Part shown: positions 15,001 to 20,202 of the stretch, piece after piece | Layout: the number at the start of each line of letters is the position of its first letter | Position numbering within the stretch: the stretch's first letter is position 1 | IMG/VR virus record: IMGVR_UViG_3300006735_000056 | Location: 1-48,272 of that record | Direction: 5' to 3' (one strand) | Length of the DNA: 48,272 bases | Origin: a virus | Notes under the pieces: model-generated | Database searches by the model: none | Told to the model about the DNA's origin: nothing | The model's input: only the letters and a program-made list of their open reading frames with translations | Position numbers and translations under genes: made by a program

Positions 15001-16362
15001 AACCTCAAGGGTGTTGCTGACAGCAGCGGTGACGTGCTGAGCAGTCCTACCGCCGTCGTGCCTCGCTTTGGCGGTCGAGTCAACAAAACAAACAACGGTA
15101 GCGGCACCACGCTCGTTGACGTCTTCGCTCCCACCAACGCACTGCGCGTGGGCGACATGGGTGGCGGTCGTGGTGTCCGTTATCCGACGCAGTTCAACGA
15201 AGATGTGCTGGTCGAAATTAGCGACGTCTATCAAGCGTCAGGTGTTGTCTTGTCAGGCAACACCGCTGAGCCTGCCTTTGGTCAAGGACTCATCCGTCCG
15301 CTTGACAGTGAGGTGCAACCTGACGAAATCAAGCGCGGCATCAGCCGCCGTCTTGGTGTTGACGAGGATGGTTTGCTGAAGCCCGATGCCGTCGTCAGCG
15401 ACCGAGTCGAAAGCGTCACTGGCACCAGTGTCCACAAGGATGCGGTGTCGCGCTCATCCCCTCGCATCGGTATTGACGGTGAGACGACTGAATCGCTGTT
15501 CAACGGTGTTTCGACGGACATGGTCGCCATCAACAGCGAAGCCCACAGCCTGCACACTGACCTCGGTGTAGGGCAGCGAATTGTGCTTGAAGGCGGTATG
15601 CAGACTGGCTCACGGACGCTTGGCGACTATGACCTAACGACTCTGTCCTTCGCTGGTCAACCGCATGGTGGCGTTATGCGATTTACGCACACGAGCAACA
15701 TCAAACCAAGTGGCGGCACCTATGTCCTTGAGTCGCGCTCTTTCGCTGCGCCGTTCGATGACACAGGATGGGGGCGCTCAGGCTCCGGTAACACCAGCAA
15801 CCCGTTCCAAACCACAACTGCGACGTCTGCTCCGCACAACCTGACGACCACCAAGGTCACGTTCATGCTGCGCCCAGTTCGACTGCTTGACAACCAACAC
15901 GTTGCTGTCTTCCGCAGTGAGCGCAACGTCGCTGGCTCGACACCTCAAGACGGCGGCACGGCTTACGGCGCGACTGCGGGTGGAAAATATGGTCTGTTCA
16001 CGTATGAGGCGACGGACGCGACGTCAACGAACTACGTGCGCACGACCATGCCTGACGGCAACGCCCCGTATCACCCAGTCTACTTGATGGAGAGCAGTAG
16101 CGATACGGTGCCTGTCTCCAAGGGTCCGAAACTACCCGGCACTGCTGTCGCTGGTTTCGACAGCGACTCGCTCAAGAGCGTGGTTACACGACTCGTTGTC
16201 AGCGAGAACACGCTACAGCACTTCCGTAGCGATGCACCTCGTCGCAGCCTTTCCAAGAAGGACTTCTCAGTCAAGCCTCGGTTCAGTCAGTCGTTGCACA
16301 GCAAGGGGCATAAAGGGGATGTGGACTACGGTGCATCAGACCACAGTGGTGATGCGGCATGA
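1..16362 (+). CDS. giant virion-type protein, 5' end outside window
   Basis: The frame is open from base 1, so the true start lies to the left and the protein exceeds 5,450 residues. The visible N-terminal part (about residues 1-65) looks like a concanavalin/LamG-type beta-sandwich, with the pattern VLFVNGV then PVFIGG. A second LamG-like stretch lies near 12481-12960 (residues about 4158-4317), with FTLMFETKVRF followed by a FVNEVIL strand. Short beta modules resembling phage structural repeats are seen near 11990 (YTGISGATFTGV) and 13345-13500 (FITYTQRSG). The chain is rich in Ser, Thr, Gly and Asn, and I see no obvious membrane span, coiled coil or enzyme motif. It is the first of a run of plus-strand virion-type genes and overlaps the next gene by ATGA. 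A giant tail fibre, adhesin or baseplate-associated protein is the best inference; a tape measure is less likely because long helical repeats are lacking. Confidence 0.8.
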   Translation, partial: RPLLHLVAGVREGKVVLFVNGVLMASQELSQEFVLNSSNEPVFIGGHGGQFRGIIESLHISSAFSDEMTTRSAPLVSSRTACLMRFEEPISPISGTYTFSSIGSSSGLSTLNIGTTTAASLASALTGKTQTSGTVDFTKTPYSTGDYSVVDFATSPGTKRTHLVPHVPFNLLINPGAVKRSTMKPNQSPPERVRLLSIDLGAGTALVSSVHLDFVNSTHDSRDVPSLHDGLRPVLHSRSSATGDDYFVVITGDSLIENGSGRPYQPPHFSTQIVDRTGQMVLDEGHFEQHGIVYSDRMATTASDSDNPFAVTWPSTLDASFQVGHSGRHTLNHVQGHHYLRQMADPQEEILDQRIDAADVLTLIYDAASKGIDKQFPMNSRVDYYRELGTLPLLTVVSSSTAYEEVDNGLTGASRDLIAIGGLSGGLRFDPSPFFLKGPVPEDYANADAELRKHHLRPSATSRIAVLEVSGLSSYGMSPYVEIHYNAIDLTGASMGKTAPMLMVEKTIPAANTLLSGSTYVLDVIETALSSGATLHAPGGVISFGAPSDSAMSQFFASNTLMGDNSEGFESDDELDERFTPQNYSTIVANQPRKPPQNIAASHTTATHESQFNRLVIQQIDAPTETFTNRRAVHTDHTSPSNGQFDVGRTASASNVHEMFDIIDNHAVLSPNIRARYFVQPSNRTRTRQLTYARGAFTRPNDFNVAKVMLLMSPMRLRSVAEDESDEGSRATIVRCVGMNADAMTRNVSEIGSGSPNSHVVKEIEPNAPVVTVTLGGVGQGAYDTKPTFDPSPMARLPYSTRRGYSVYATSARVDLSASPQNFLNVVALNNDTDDLKTWATYPFPKKGRIYLKTGASAEYGNKTGVSFHFANASIGSGTYVLSDGREVASFHEWVVGSGLIPQASSLSGTSSDVYPLGEVILGDGHFFAENAADDGTTVNDRMFQSMDNVTHDYQLGTQFASTRALVEIPLFNAQFFENVSEGVLPGPDNSLKLHVDPTMTAHTWNPSPVGRRFPEKAPSDRSARGAYAYAAENSEQVRGATIIHKAEIVSGKYRLRVDKPEIFPAAVTSAGAFSYVTNVVRYRRAFLSNGEWLIYDNDPATDGYLRFEDEDWSTSENFLRDYEVGHSLMTAGGYESEALVPMESDILTSSSAMERRSEYYHDSASVKTQGGNVDYGLRQYVSAVEFKAGPKSNPHASRTVAKRASGTVLSVTPLGTTANFGGLVLLTFSEEDFAKFPKVPVPTDTNNLITFTTGDYHYELTVPSPDGSIRRFIYWGSAANVGLRSSDMTPENLGTSIVVQPVFTALAATTPNYLLVTSADFIAGEKATLTKRSFDIGFSVNPLDVALETTLNISDSFRPGGTGVRKSWTVANVASTSSMTVTNTSSLFLQSNTLGLTVKVNDYLYAETNTGSAVTVVRYLGRVTAIADYSASSSLPLTITLDGSMTSATQSNINSEIAGGSLTIHLRVGCHDVMKNDDEAVLNRQWLSPYAQGGLRHGDTVWANMTYNNPHAVEGMFAKSRGVFNEALVWTGFNDGDGSLTTSARTSIPLENFLIGDSCLETAQNYAQHVNKTIELNYTNLGLSTNLAPKVAFVDPYLANEEHARVLLYDVAHDREFVAFQDLHMQVQTSAKAAEIGWQREFAASNIVDASTEIDLVPYSIGFNGASQHAFLTQIDVAAGFLSQNKYARSTIRSRFMESAYAHDIANHVATSLLNPIASGAALTNIVKQLTNVTRIAQFGKAHGHFVHTGYHKAGPFGNRSLGDSILPRTTDGSAIPYWADKMHTYTRTSFSDTGSFLLKLREHRESVTGASFRDPSTLFDTPDGTRVVPAFLALKGIRSEALSLTTHDEARLQHLKQWTDMDFTRRLTIDLGEVGARIGGTSILAAANEVVRLINQAGAKQGRTHARRPSEQYPGESESLDLTRVGARAADGIRDPASSHINADFAATGSTHDPAVWWDEDKAFESHDKGTHMGYVRAHVGRIVQDTNGNEGFSIVVHSTVPGATGRNFCLWLDNSKGQSRYTPKFLIGHGGRYRTFWCQPDELSGENMHPAPMPLNKHGRPFAPVTTLQGYVVPDDSGVEFKASSDFAPRGDETSDPVMRAVSMATGSGQAHNTVNTESLEVEGFNTSYVTGLRTGTSAVARVNFGGLTASGVPGFAPDVGKWGFGRKGDVRIAARYGPTKDTSSGAAAPTTYSSYVPSADVREEAIGNAPLYGFRFIDHRGVGHGIRFIYRSMGESFALDETQLPSTIDDEIAVFIDDRDVGQGGFTIGKHMHGVGDATGRFGAAGTNTSLMPWRGNRWNPVPSPSAAYDCNAAYDSSSNKITVTLQAPYNACPHFDVLGYMGFPLSQGLLQLSDPFVDSSMTGSQGHVFSYTHRTREGSSGTHVFHGIQGSTFTPSHTHSGGSVSANSSSVFGTGSINIRALISSTVNWTTLVTDELLAAITAAAINLADPNVEEGVPFDCRDMFASDGRTFGEWGVAEDAIRIRAFNAAGGGIRPLSDFFSASLHRDFAIQSAHVEFGDIEEIEVDNGGISLPSTSRAATDASIDNGLRAECGYLPFTVLQVFTKSKGSNSNTASPVLVDSRNNPVDPDEWHRRLIGYTFTANAGDHVLPRVDNPSVLLLAAEVTSDPIQLTTNQVWHFAQPAGEEGTSISSKTKIASFGSVSNLHVQNGDVLVTSQNGANSKTHLSLVTGTKTSTFPTSDPASNAVAQRFGDTARAFRTAGSRVLGSVFSRPMLFFRGGRDSIDHSVPLFFGGGFSGVTLDINDGTKNDYSEFFTHPYAAGPTGVAGVQHANEFLSSYSMLDCNAMMAFFPGTPLLNQHRGNINPPFFNSENMLTPDLKRGTQGHHSDYPAPYSSGVKVQVPIPLVLRFAHPTARYSDHSGTTDSKTTYLIFGPGQAFPFTAQTATPDNSSEPHPGRALTVGNTWSKVPTHTSGKQFLHNHITNSTVGFLPELHSTQVNRYRTHWRQAMNWEPAQGKSNATRLLQRPESGRFYGEMFTSNGVLNSTSLADYRTAHPLRHAVFMGFGMASNSDWCFHMDGGYHPGGSWLDNQLTFNPPHPNDNSRVAKSGVAGNELHPSAFRVAAPLANRVLYGSSASFASDTIESDDVELEYIAVDATKCQNGEEMAALLGSAINSFPGAGALKAMGGTFLPSMGTSNRQDRYGWVEVTGVVAYFLSANDTAGNVKTNAIKDNFMTLAFSSQILAEQVPESGWLRTSADFDNGVDSNNDSAAFAPYHSRIVKLDTSSSQYHVTFYLGSNRIAGSKAFESLKTWKDYLDTGVAAGNEVVPDVSSATKVYVWSKAGVHRWDNAGRLEGYSQVHFSGLVDAIDRTRPVGLPGWHGERYSYLNTLAVSGAYSAGLGAWHPSLGFSPFGGSMGCATVLGHLPHIAPMPNSPESGLPNDGSNGAADFPDYDTPNGPNYDADDDGDQSYSASFVDASSNNTPPITTFDENVHKDLQHAQGVYARAMLVVAHESELALVAKRDRDGIRCVGDWLRSKDASSITLAGTTLWDDRIHGQDRFIATANAGPNIEALIVDDTTLPTVSSPTAASGLVASPFNAEFFLHTTVSADTELENAEPCRKPTGDLFLDIDKSIGSFYSASAGAQRNIMDHFYEAGSNNPMGGLWGGNTQKNSYWMGDVNGYEMFKRSPAKNFSIEHIVWKRMDGGSLSLPAMNARGLGAVPWVSRVEGSNAYTTGEKLLGNVRFSFETTNSAMMPIMRAHELGHPQLAVDPPVELRDVLEIPNEEMQFDDMVVVDDTGQSHTLNGGSPLGVVIRAFRSSGERLASGLAPSVAGTGLEPNMTIRLPDPNAIPGNILVRSGFDRVQAYQTETMGDGGMMTNPQNLGQLFDGLTGPFDAPVLSEAGWEHIDKTGLDSTSSKWDAATGDKPLSSAYELHDRTLFFHVTKMGHSHTDRYPTTYTHSGGLQNQALTVSSYASSTAVLTASASITTAIFDADFATKEVMDEGSGKQRRFLRLATATDSVVVSYTGISGATFTGVVGDIDLDQFLLDNPPASSTINVTPSYYVPAGSTRFFAARRLRDHAEVSGNSPDMAHTHYLNGDANTTGYARYSVPRMTPMPYPRMGHHFVNATMPMLPGHWAHPAYQGLYSGHEAERRATLRDPDYIRLLEHADLDDSTFDATVSDYLHPLNPQIRIGSLTATPSGPSDIHGGAFTLMFETKVRFDGYGVLASKGTAGDMNKLGGHSIVLEAGGNYTQDGHFPDPAEVGAYQIVIQPNLHETQIAGFHHNNSTTTALPNGSKRALTAQQIHLVVGIKYDSERGGSPIGGATLILAEATLADVRGCEIFVNEVILDHDPDHGSHFTNIPPMLLYNPLGVQGSESPTFTRRTQPYHPGMFEDSTPGHTLNIPWWSIFHKVAPDDSSSTGFRHLALYRIDNFYQFCRASSGAVAAQLTLAGYPSISPDIYSDVMANVSLSPKCTVTGSGSGYIEVDDASFFPNKPAYGERLHYVDASGNDKFITYTQRSGTTHNAATMNQPDRFVTSASSPGNGTVLRLTRPYSERMTETLFTHSKSSVLTRIMPQMLSGSRDTNSLYSADAFLCMWHHNLGRPHTFYSDRARTWGGTTTDRAINKAAYNGMPEHFETVHYHAVNYAASHGPFHLDFKTPKPAQHLSGTFSSVSGSPSTLVFGADVSGDGLVGKVLFTDGRVIGTVASVSTTDVTLTGDILYTPAASTTVYVGADGSVDTAANIHAMTGYQAQGGTSTMLTHYWPCGSRGGPLVSRLDGYAAWAAGWHVPRQYSSGGGKHWVDDDDDGSYAVSSGLSDGSLVASRTYPFGYRFGLRQPWNRPQWGFYGMRAHREESLFSGSPANANYAVGNGTGPLVAYENQTLTAKGGSNSNQTLNPTYAGIMERQTNFSAMLGPDKAEWQVRYSDGRRMTRSFGCPVRTIRNGSGAPRDWWGDSAGLGISTIDAAVGYYLVDWWGNTRGEDIRRAPVRGFGIRPAWDAGDAYEYDRTNGRTPYARLYNNGKPIVNLKGVADSSGDVLSSPTAVVPRFGGRVNKTNNGSGTTLVDVFAPTNALRVGDMGGGRGVRYPTQFNEDVLVEISDVYQASGVVLSGNTAEPAFGQGLIRPLDSEVQPDEIKRGISRRLGVDEDGLLKPDAVVSDRVESVTGTSVHKDAVSRSSPRIGIDGETTESLFNGVSTDMVAINSEAHSLHTDLGVGQRIVLEGGMQTGSRTLGDYDLTTLSFAGQPHGGVMRFTHTSNIKPSGGTYVLESRSFAAPFDDTGWGRSGSGNTSNPFQTTTATSAPHNLTTTKVTFMLRPVRLLDNQHVAVFRSERNVAGSTPQDGGTAYGATAGGKYGLFTYEATDATSTNYVRTTMPDGNAPYHPVYLMESSSDTVPVSKGPKLPGTAVAGFDSDSLKSVVTRLVVSENTLQHFRSDAPRRSLSKKDFSVKPRFSQSLHSKGHKGDVDYGASDHSGDAA

Positions 16363-17603
16363 GCGTTTCGGATTTTGGCCGCGATTCAAACGAGCCGCCC
16401 ATGACCAATGACGAATATCAACAGTGGATGCAAAGGGTCATCGAGTATGCGATGAAGCCGGGGCAACAATATCGCTCAGACCAACAATTGACGTTGAATG
16501 ATTTGTTCGGAATTGTCCCGACCGACAAAGCCATGAACACGCGAAAGTTTGCGAGTGGGGAATACCCAAACGCATGGTGGTTTGCCAACCGTTCTCCTGA
16601 CAGGCAGAGGGCGGAATCGTTAGGCGCGCACGAGAGGCAAATCGCACAAGACATGTCAGTCTACGGTCACGGTAGAGACACTACGAAGGTGCCCACCGCT
16701 CAACGAGCGAAAGACTCGCGCAGACCTGTCGCCATTGTGGAGCGCAGAACCCCGAAAACACTCCACGCCCGTGACCATAGAGGTGTGAGGGATGCTTGGA
16801 ATCCTGACCAATACATTAGGTCGTTCAGACTGGTGGACAATGAAGGAAAACCGCTGTCTGTCATTGATGATGGTGGGTATCACCAACCGGGAGAAGGGCA
16901 AAGAGAAGCGGTTCGGGGCTTTAGCGGTCAAACGACTGGCCCCAAGCGTAGAGGACACTACCGCAATTTGATGGAAGGTTTGGTTCGTCACGGACTCAAT
17001 GTTCGCTCAAATGACCGCAACGATATGTCACATCCGTTTCACACCAAGTTTCAACGAACGCTACCCCGCGACATAGCGGTTCAAGCGAGTATTCGCGACC
17101 GCAGCGGAGATGTTGAACACTATGCTGAAGGAGAATATGACCCTTCAGATGTAAGACCGTATGACGCCTTGCTTTATGAACGAAACATCCCATCGTCGCC
17201 TGAAAACTGGGGCGACTTGAGCGGCCCAACGCGCAGCCGATTTCCCATCACCGTGGAGCACAGAGAGCGCATACCCTTCAGCGAACACCCCGAGTGGGAT
17301 GGCTCAAAGCAAACGCAGTTGTTTATTCCAAAACGACCAATCGGCGTATCGCCGTCCGTGTGGGCGGCCACAAATCCAATTGAGCGTAGGAATCGGGCTG
17401 AGCAAGATTTGAGAAGCAACATGGACTGGTGGTTTAGCCGGCAACAGCAGGGGGAGCAGGCGCTACGGCAGGGTGGCGTCTCGCTGGACGAAACATTGGA
17501 TTTGGGTTTGTTGCCCGGAATAAGCCAACCACCAATGCCTCGAATGGAGTATGAAACAAACCCTCGCTTCGTAGGTGTTAAATCTACACCTGATGTCATG
17601 TGA
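16359..17603 (+). CDS. unrecognised 414-residue protein of structural cluster
   Basis: The start ATG overlaps the stop of the giant gene (ATGA). The protein is polar and rich in Arg, Asp, Asn, Pro and Trp, with no membrane span or signal peptide. Around residues 198-230 there is a stretch reading RRGHYRNLMEGLV, then RSNDRNDMSHPFH. This recalls the C-terminal part of GNAT-like domains in some phage proteins, where a 'Y..L...L...G....S..RN.MS' pattern occurs; that resemblance is weak and is inference only. Its place between a giant virion-type gene and the HMG-CoA lyase does not settle a role. It could be a minor virion protein or an injected protein. Confidence 0.75.
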   Translation: MSVSDFGRDSNEPPMTNDEYQQWMQRVIEYAMKPGQQYRSDQQLTLNDLFGIVPTDKAMNTRKFASGEYPNAWWFANRSPDRQRAESLGAHERQIAQDMSVYGHGRDTTKVPTAQRAKDSRRPVAIVERRTPKTLHARDHRGVRDAWNPDQYIRSFRLVDNEGKPLSVIDDGGYHQPGEGQREAVRGFSGQTTGPKRRGHYRNLMEGLVRHGLNVRSNDRNDMSHPFHTKFQRTLPRDIAVQASIRDRSGDVEHYAEGEYDPSDVRPYDALLYERNIPSSPENWGDLSGPTRSRFPITVEHRERIPFSEHPEWDGSKQTQLFIPKRPIGVSPSVWAATNPIERRNRAEQDLRSNMDWWFSRQQQGEQALRQGGVSLDETLDLGLLPGISQPPMPRMEYETNPRFVGVKSTPDVM

Positions 17604-17605
17604 CC

Positions 17606-18451
17606 ATGCGCGTGACCATTTACGAAGTCGGACCTCGTGATGGGTTGCAGTCACTACCACATGTCGTGCCTGTTCAACAACGACGTCAACTCATTTCATC
17701 GCTCTATAACGCAGGTTTGCAGCACGTCGAAGAGGTGTCCTTTGTCCACCCCAAAGTGCTGCCGCAGATGGCCGATGCAGAGGATGTCTACAGCGGTAAG
17801 GGCGATGCCCTTGTGCTCAATAAGCGAGGCTATGAGCGAGCCGTTGCTGCGGGTGTTGAGCGCATCAACATCGTGCTTTCGCCTTGTGAGTCGTTCTGCA
17901 TCAACAACATGGGTCGCAGGTATGACGAATTGGTGTTGAACTATCGGACGTTTATGCGAGACGTTCCGAAGGACAAGGTGCGTGTCTACCTGTCCATGGC
18001 GTTTGGCAGTCCTGACAGCGGCGTGTTTGACGCTCGCACACTACGCCGCTGCATCAACGACGCCAAGATGTTCGGCGATACGGTTGTGTTTGCAGACACT
18101 GTCGGTGTGGGCACAGCCAACGACGTTTGGGAAATGTCGCGCTTAGCACAAGACTACGGTATGCACGCTGCTTTACACCTACATCATCGTGGCGACGAAG
18201 GCAAATCGCTTGCACTTGTGCGTGCAGGCATTCTTGCCGGTATCACTGAGTTTGACGCCAGTATCGGTGGGTTGGGTGGATGCCCCTTCGCTAAAGGAGG
18301 CGGGGCAAACATTGCCACTGAATCGCTGGCTCGTCACCTCCACGCTTGGGGTCTTGAGACTGGCCTTGACAGTCGAGCATTGAGGAGTGCAGCGGCTCTT
18401 GCCTTCACGATGAGGCACCCACAGCCGCAGATAACAGAGGCGCACTGCTAA
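17606..18451 (+). CDS. hydroxymethylglutaryl-CoA lyase (DRE-TIM metallolyase)
   Basis: The predicted reaction is cleavage of 3-hydroxy-3-methylglutaryl-CoA into acetoacetate and acetyl-CoA, using a divalent metal in a TIM barrel. Numbering is from the ATG at 17606. The opening EVGPRDGLQ carries the catalytic Arg11 and metal Asp12. EEVSFVHPK followed by PQMAD matches the HMG-CoA lyase substrate loop. FADTVGVGT is the conserved ADT strand, HLHH holds metal ligands His191 and His193, and GGLGGCPFAKG with NIATES gives the family signature, including Cys226, Asn235 and Glu239. Length (281 residues) fits the bacterial family. The usual NEK after GLQ is replaced by SLP, and the D of HxHD is His. A GTG at 17600 is an alternative start overlapping the previous stop. 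Isopropylmalate or homocitrate synthase is excluded by the GGLGGCP signature. Nothing around it is metabolic, so it is an auxiliary metabolic gene candidate. Confidence 0.93.
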   Translation: MRVTIYEVGPRDGLQSLPHVVPVQQRRQLISSLYNAGLQHVEEVSFVHPKVLPQMADAEDVYSGKGDALVLNKRGYERAVAAGVERINIVLSPCESFCINNMGRRYDELVLNYRTFMRDVPKDKVRVYLSMAFGSPDSGVFDARTLRRCINDAKMFGDTVVFADTVGVGTANDVWEMSRLAQDYGMHAALHLHHRGDEGKSLALVRAGILAGITEFDASIGGLGGCPFAKGGGANIATESLARHLHAWGLETGLDSRALRSAAALAFTMRHPQPQITEAHC

Positions 18452-18477
18452 AGCGCATCACCGCTTGGGGTGGAGTG

Positions 18478-19860
18478 ATGGCTTACCTTGGTAGCAAGCG
18501 CAGGTCCAGCGACTATGACGCTGTGATGAAGCAAGTGCGCAAACCGGTGTTTGTCGACAACGCGCTACACCTCGGTGAGTTCACTGCTCAAGGCGTTGAC
18601 AAAACCAAGGTCACGGTGCGGCAGCGTAAGGCTGCAAACTACCCCATTGCGACAGAACGCACCTTCGCCATCGAAGAGGGGCAGGACGAGATTACGCTCA
18701 CGCATACTGGTGCGCCGGGTCACTCGACAACCGCTGCACGCTATGACGACACAGCACCCATGCTCTACAGCAGTGAAAAGCCATCGCAACGCCTACGCCT
18801 CGGCTCTGTTCTCAGCAGTGCCAACGGTCTACGCATGTCGGTGCGAAACAAGCGTGGTATGACACTGAGCGAACTTGGCTTTGAGAGCGACAGCGGGCAC
18901 GTCGCCTTCCCATGCGATGCTGGCTTAAGAACTACGGACATGGCGATGCGATTGGGACAGGACATTGACTCACTCACATCGGTCAACCTAACCGGTCCCC
19001 GCACTGCTCAGTCAGGGAATGTTCGCCGTCGTCACAGCACGACCTTCGTTGCGAAGAATTTCAAAGCCGTGAACCTGCTCACTGCGCTACGCTTCCTCGG
19101 TCGACACGATAACCGCGTTGCTTTGTTCGACCGCTTTGGCAACCTCATCTATGCGCCGTTCACCTATGGTGGACCCGGTCGCATTGTTGAAGCCAGTTTG
19201 CGTTCGGGCGGAGCCAACACCGACCCAACCGACGAAAGCGTCACTGCCGTAGCGGTTGTCGGTATTCCTTTGGCTGTGAACGAGAGAGCCTTTGCCGAAG
19301 TGCGAGACTCAGAGCGAGAGAGTGGTCGTGGGGCCAACATCATCGAAGAACCGCAGCGCATCGAGGACTTCACGGTCAGCAGCAACGAAGGTGCCCGCCG
19401 CGTCGCGCGTGCGGTGCTCAAGGCCAACAACCTGAGCGCTGGTAAGAAGACCAGCGCAGGTCATCCTGACGCATTCGATTTGCGACCCGGTGGCGTCATT
19501 GAATATGAGAACGTCAAGCGTGTGTTGACTGAGGTAAGGCACCGCCTGAGTTCCAACGAATCCGACCTCGTTTTCCTCAATGTGGACATCGGTATCGAGG
19601 GTGTGCTGCAGGGCATCAGTGAGGGTATCGGGAACGTCGACCTTGAGCCTGAGACGCAGGAGCAGGTGCGCGAACATGTGCTATCGCTGTTCGGAGATGT
19701 CGAAATTCGCTCTATCGCCATCGTTACGCTTAGGGGGCATGGCGATTCAGGTATGCTTGTGGGACGCGCTATGGGTCGCGGCATTATCGGTGGCACGACG
19801 TCGTCGCAGACCATTGGTGGTAGCAAGACGCAAGCCATTGTGTTGAGAGGTGACAACTGA
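18478..19860 (+). CDS. probable tail/baseplate structural protein
   Basis: This 460-residue protein starts at ATG 18478 behind GGGGTGGAG; an adjacent GTG at 18475 is the alternative. It is soluble and beta-rich, with no signal peptide. A segment near residues 320-350 (DLRPGGVIEYENVKRV) resembles the 'G..I.l....' turn seen in tail hub and late-control (gpD-like) baseplate proteins, followed by a VRHRLSSNESDLVFLNVDI stretch. The C-terminus is Gly-rich (GRAMGRGIIGGTTSS). It is followed with a TGATG overlap by a small gene and then a fibre-like gene, an order common in tail modules. The tail assignment rests mainly on context and is inference; the gene itself is certain from length, start site and spacing. 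Confidence 0.7.
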   Translation: MAYLGSKRRSSDYDAVMKQVRKPVFVDNALHLGEFTAQGVDKTKVTVRQRKAANYPIATERTFAIEEGQDEITLTHTGAPGHSTTAARYDDTAPMLYSSEKPSQRLRLGSVLSSANGLRMSVRNKRGMTLSELGFESDSGHVAFPCDAGLRTTDMAMRLGQDIDSLTSVNLTGPRTAQSGNVRRRHSTTFVAKNFKAVNLLTALRFLGRHDNRVALFDRFGNLIYAPFTYGGPGRIVEASLRSGGANTDPTDESVTAVAVVGIPLAVNERAFAEVRDSERESGRGANIIEEPQRIEDFTVSSNEGARRVARAVLKANNLSAGKKTSAGHPDAFDLRPGGVIEYENVKRVLTEVRHRLSSNESDLVFLNVDIGIEGVLQGISEGIGNVDLEPETQEQVREHVLSLFGDVEIRSIAIVTLRGHGDSGMLVGRAMGRGIIGGTTSSQTIGGSKTQAIVLRGDN

Positions 19861-20201
19861 TGCCAGTGAGTGACCGACTGAAGCGCATGCTGCTTGAAAC
19901 CATTGAGTCCAACATTGATGAGATGGTCATCGGCTTTGATGGCACACCGTCAACCAGTCAGGACGGGGCTGCGGGACGACCTGCCATCGTCATCACACCC
20001 ACAGTGCGTATCACCAGCGACAGCACTATTCTTGTCGAAGGCTTCATACCAGCGACCGAGTCATTCACGGACACGCTGAAGGAAGTCTTCGTTCAACTGC
20101 GCGGCACCAACCCCATCCCAATCGCTCGCCACACTATCGCTCCAATCTTCAAAACGACCGGCAACGAAATGCGGATTCAAGTCATCATCGAGGTGAAGTG
20201 A
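19860..20201 (+). CDS. small structural protein upstream of fibre
   Basis: A 113-residue protein whose ATG overlaps the previous stop (TGATG), behind a GAGAGGTGACAACTG ribosome site. The N-terminal helix is RLKRMLLETIESNIDEMVIG. It is followed by beta strands with VITPTVRITSDSTILVEGFIP. The build (helix, then 'G.dGTpst', then Val/Thr/Ile strands) is like small phage proteins that precede tail fibres, but no named family is recognised with confidence. The gene sits one base ahead of the fibre gene and probably shares its message. A baseplate or fibre-connector role is inference from context. Confidence 0.65.
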   Translation: MPVSDRLKRMLLETIESNIDEMVIGFDGTPSTSQDGAAGRPAIVITPTVRITSDSTILVEGFIPATESFTDTLKEVFVQLRGTNPIPIARHTIAPIFKTTGNEMRIQVIIEVK

Positions 20202-20202
20202 C

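Noticed and set aside
17600-18451. HMG-CoA lyase frame as homocitrate or isopropylmalate synthase.
   Set aside because: The GGLGGCPFAKG plus NIATE signature and SFVHPK loop are specific to HMG-CoA lyases.
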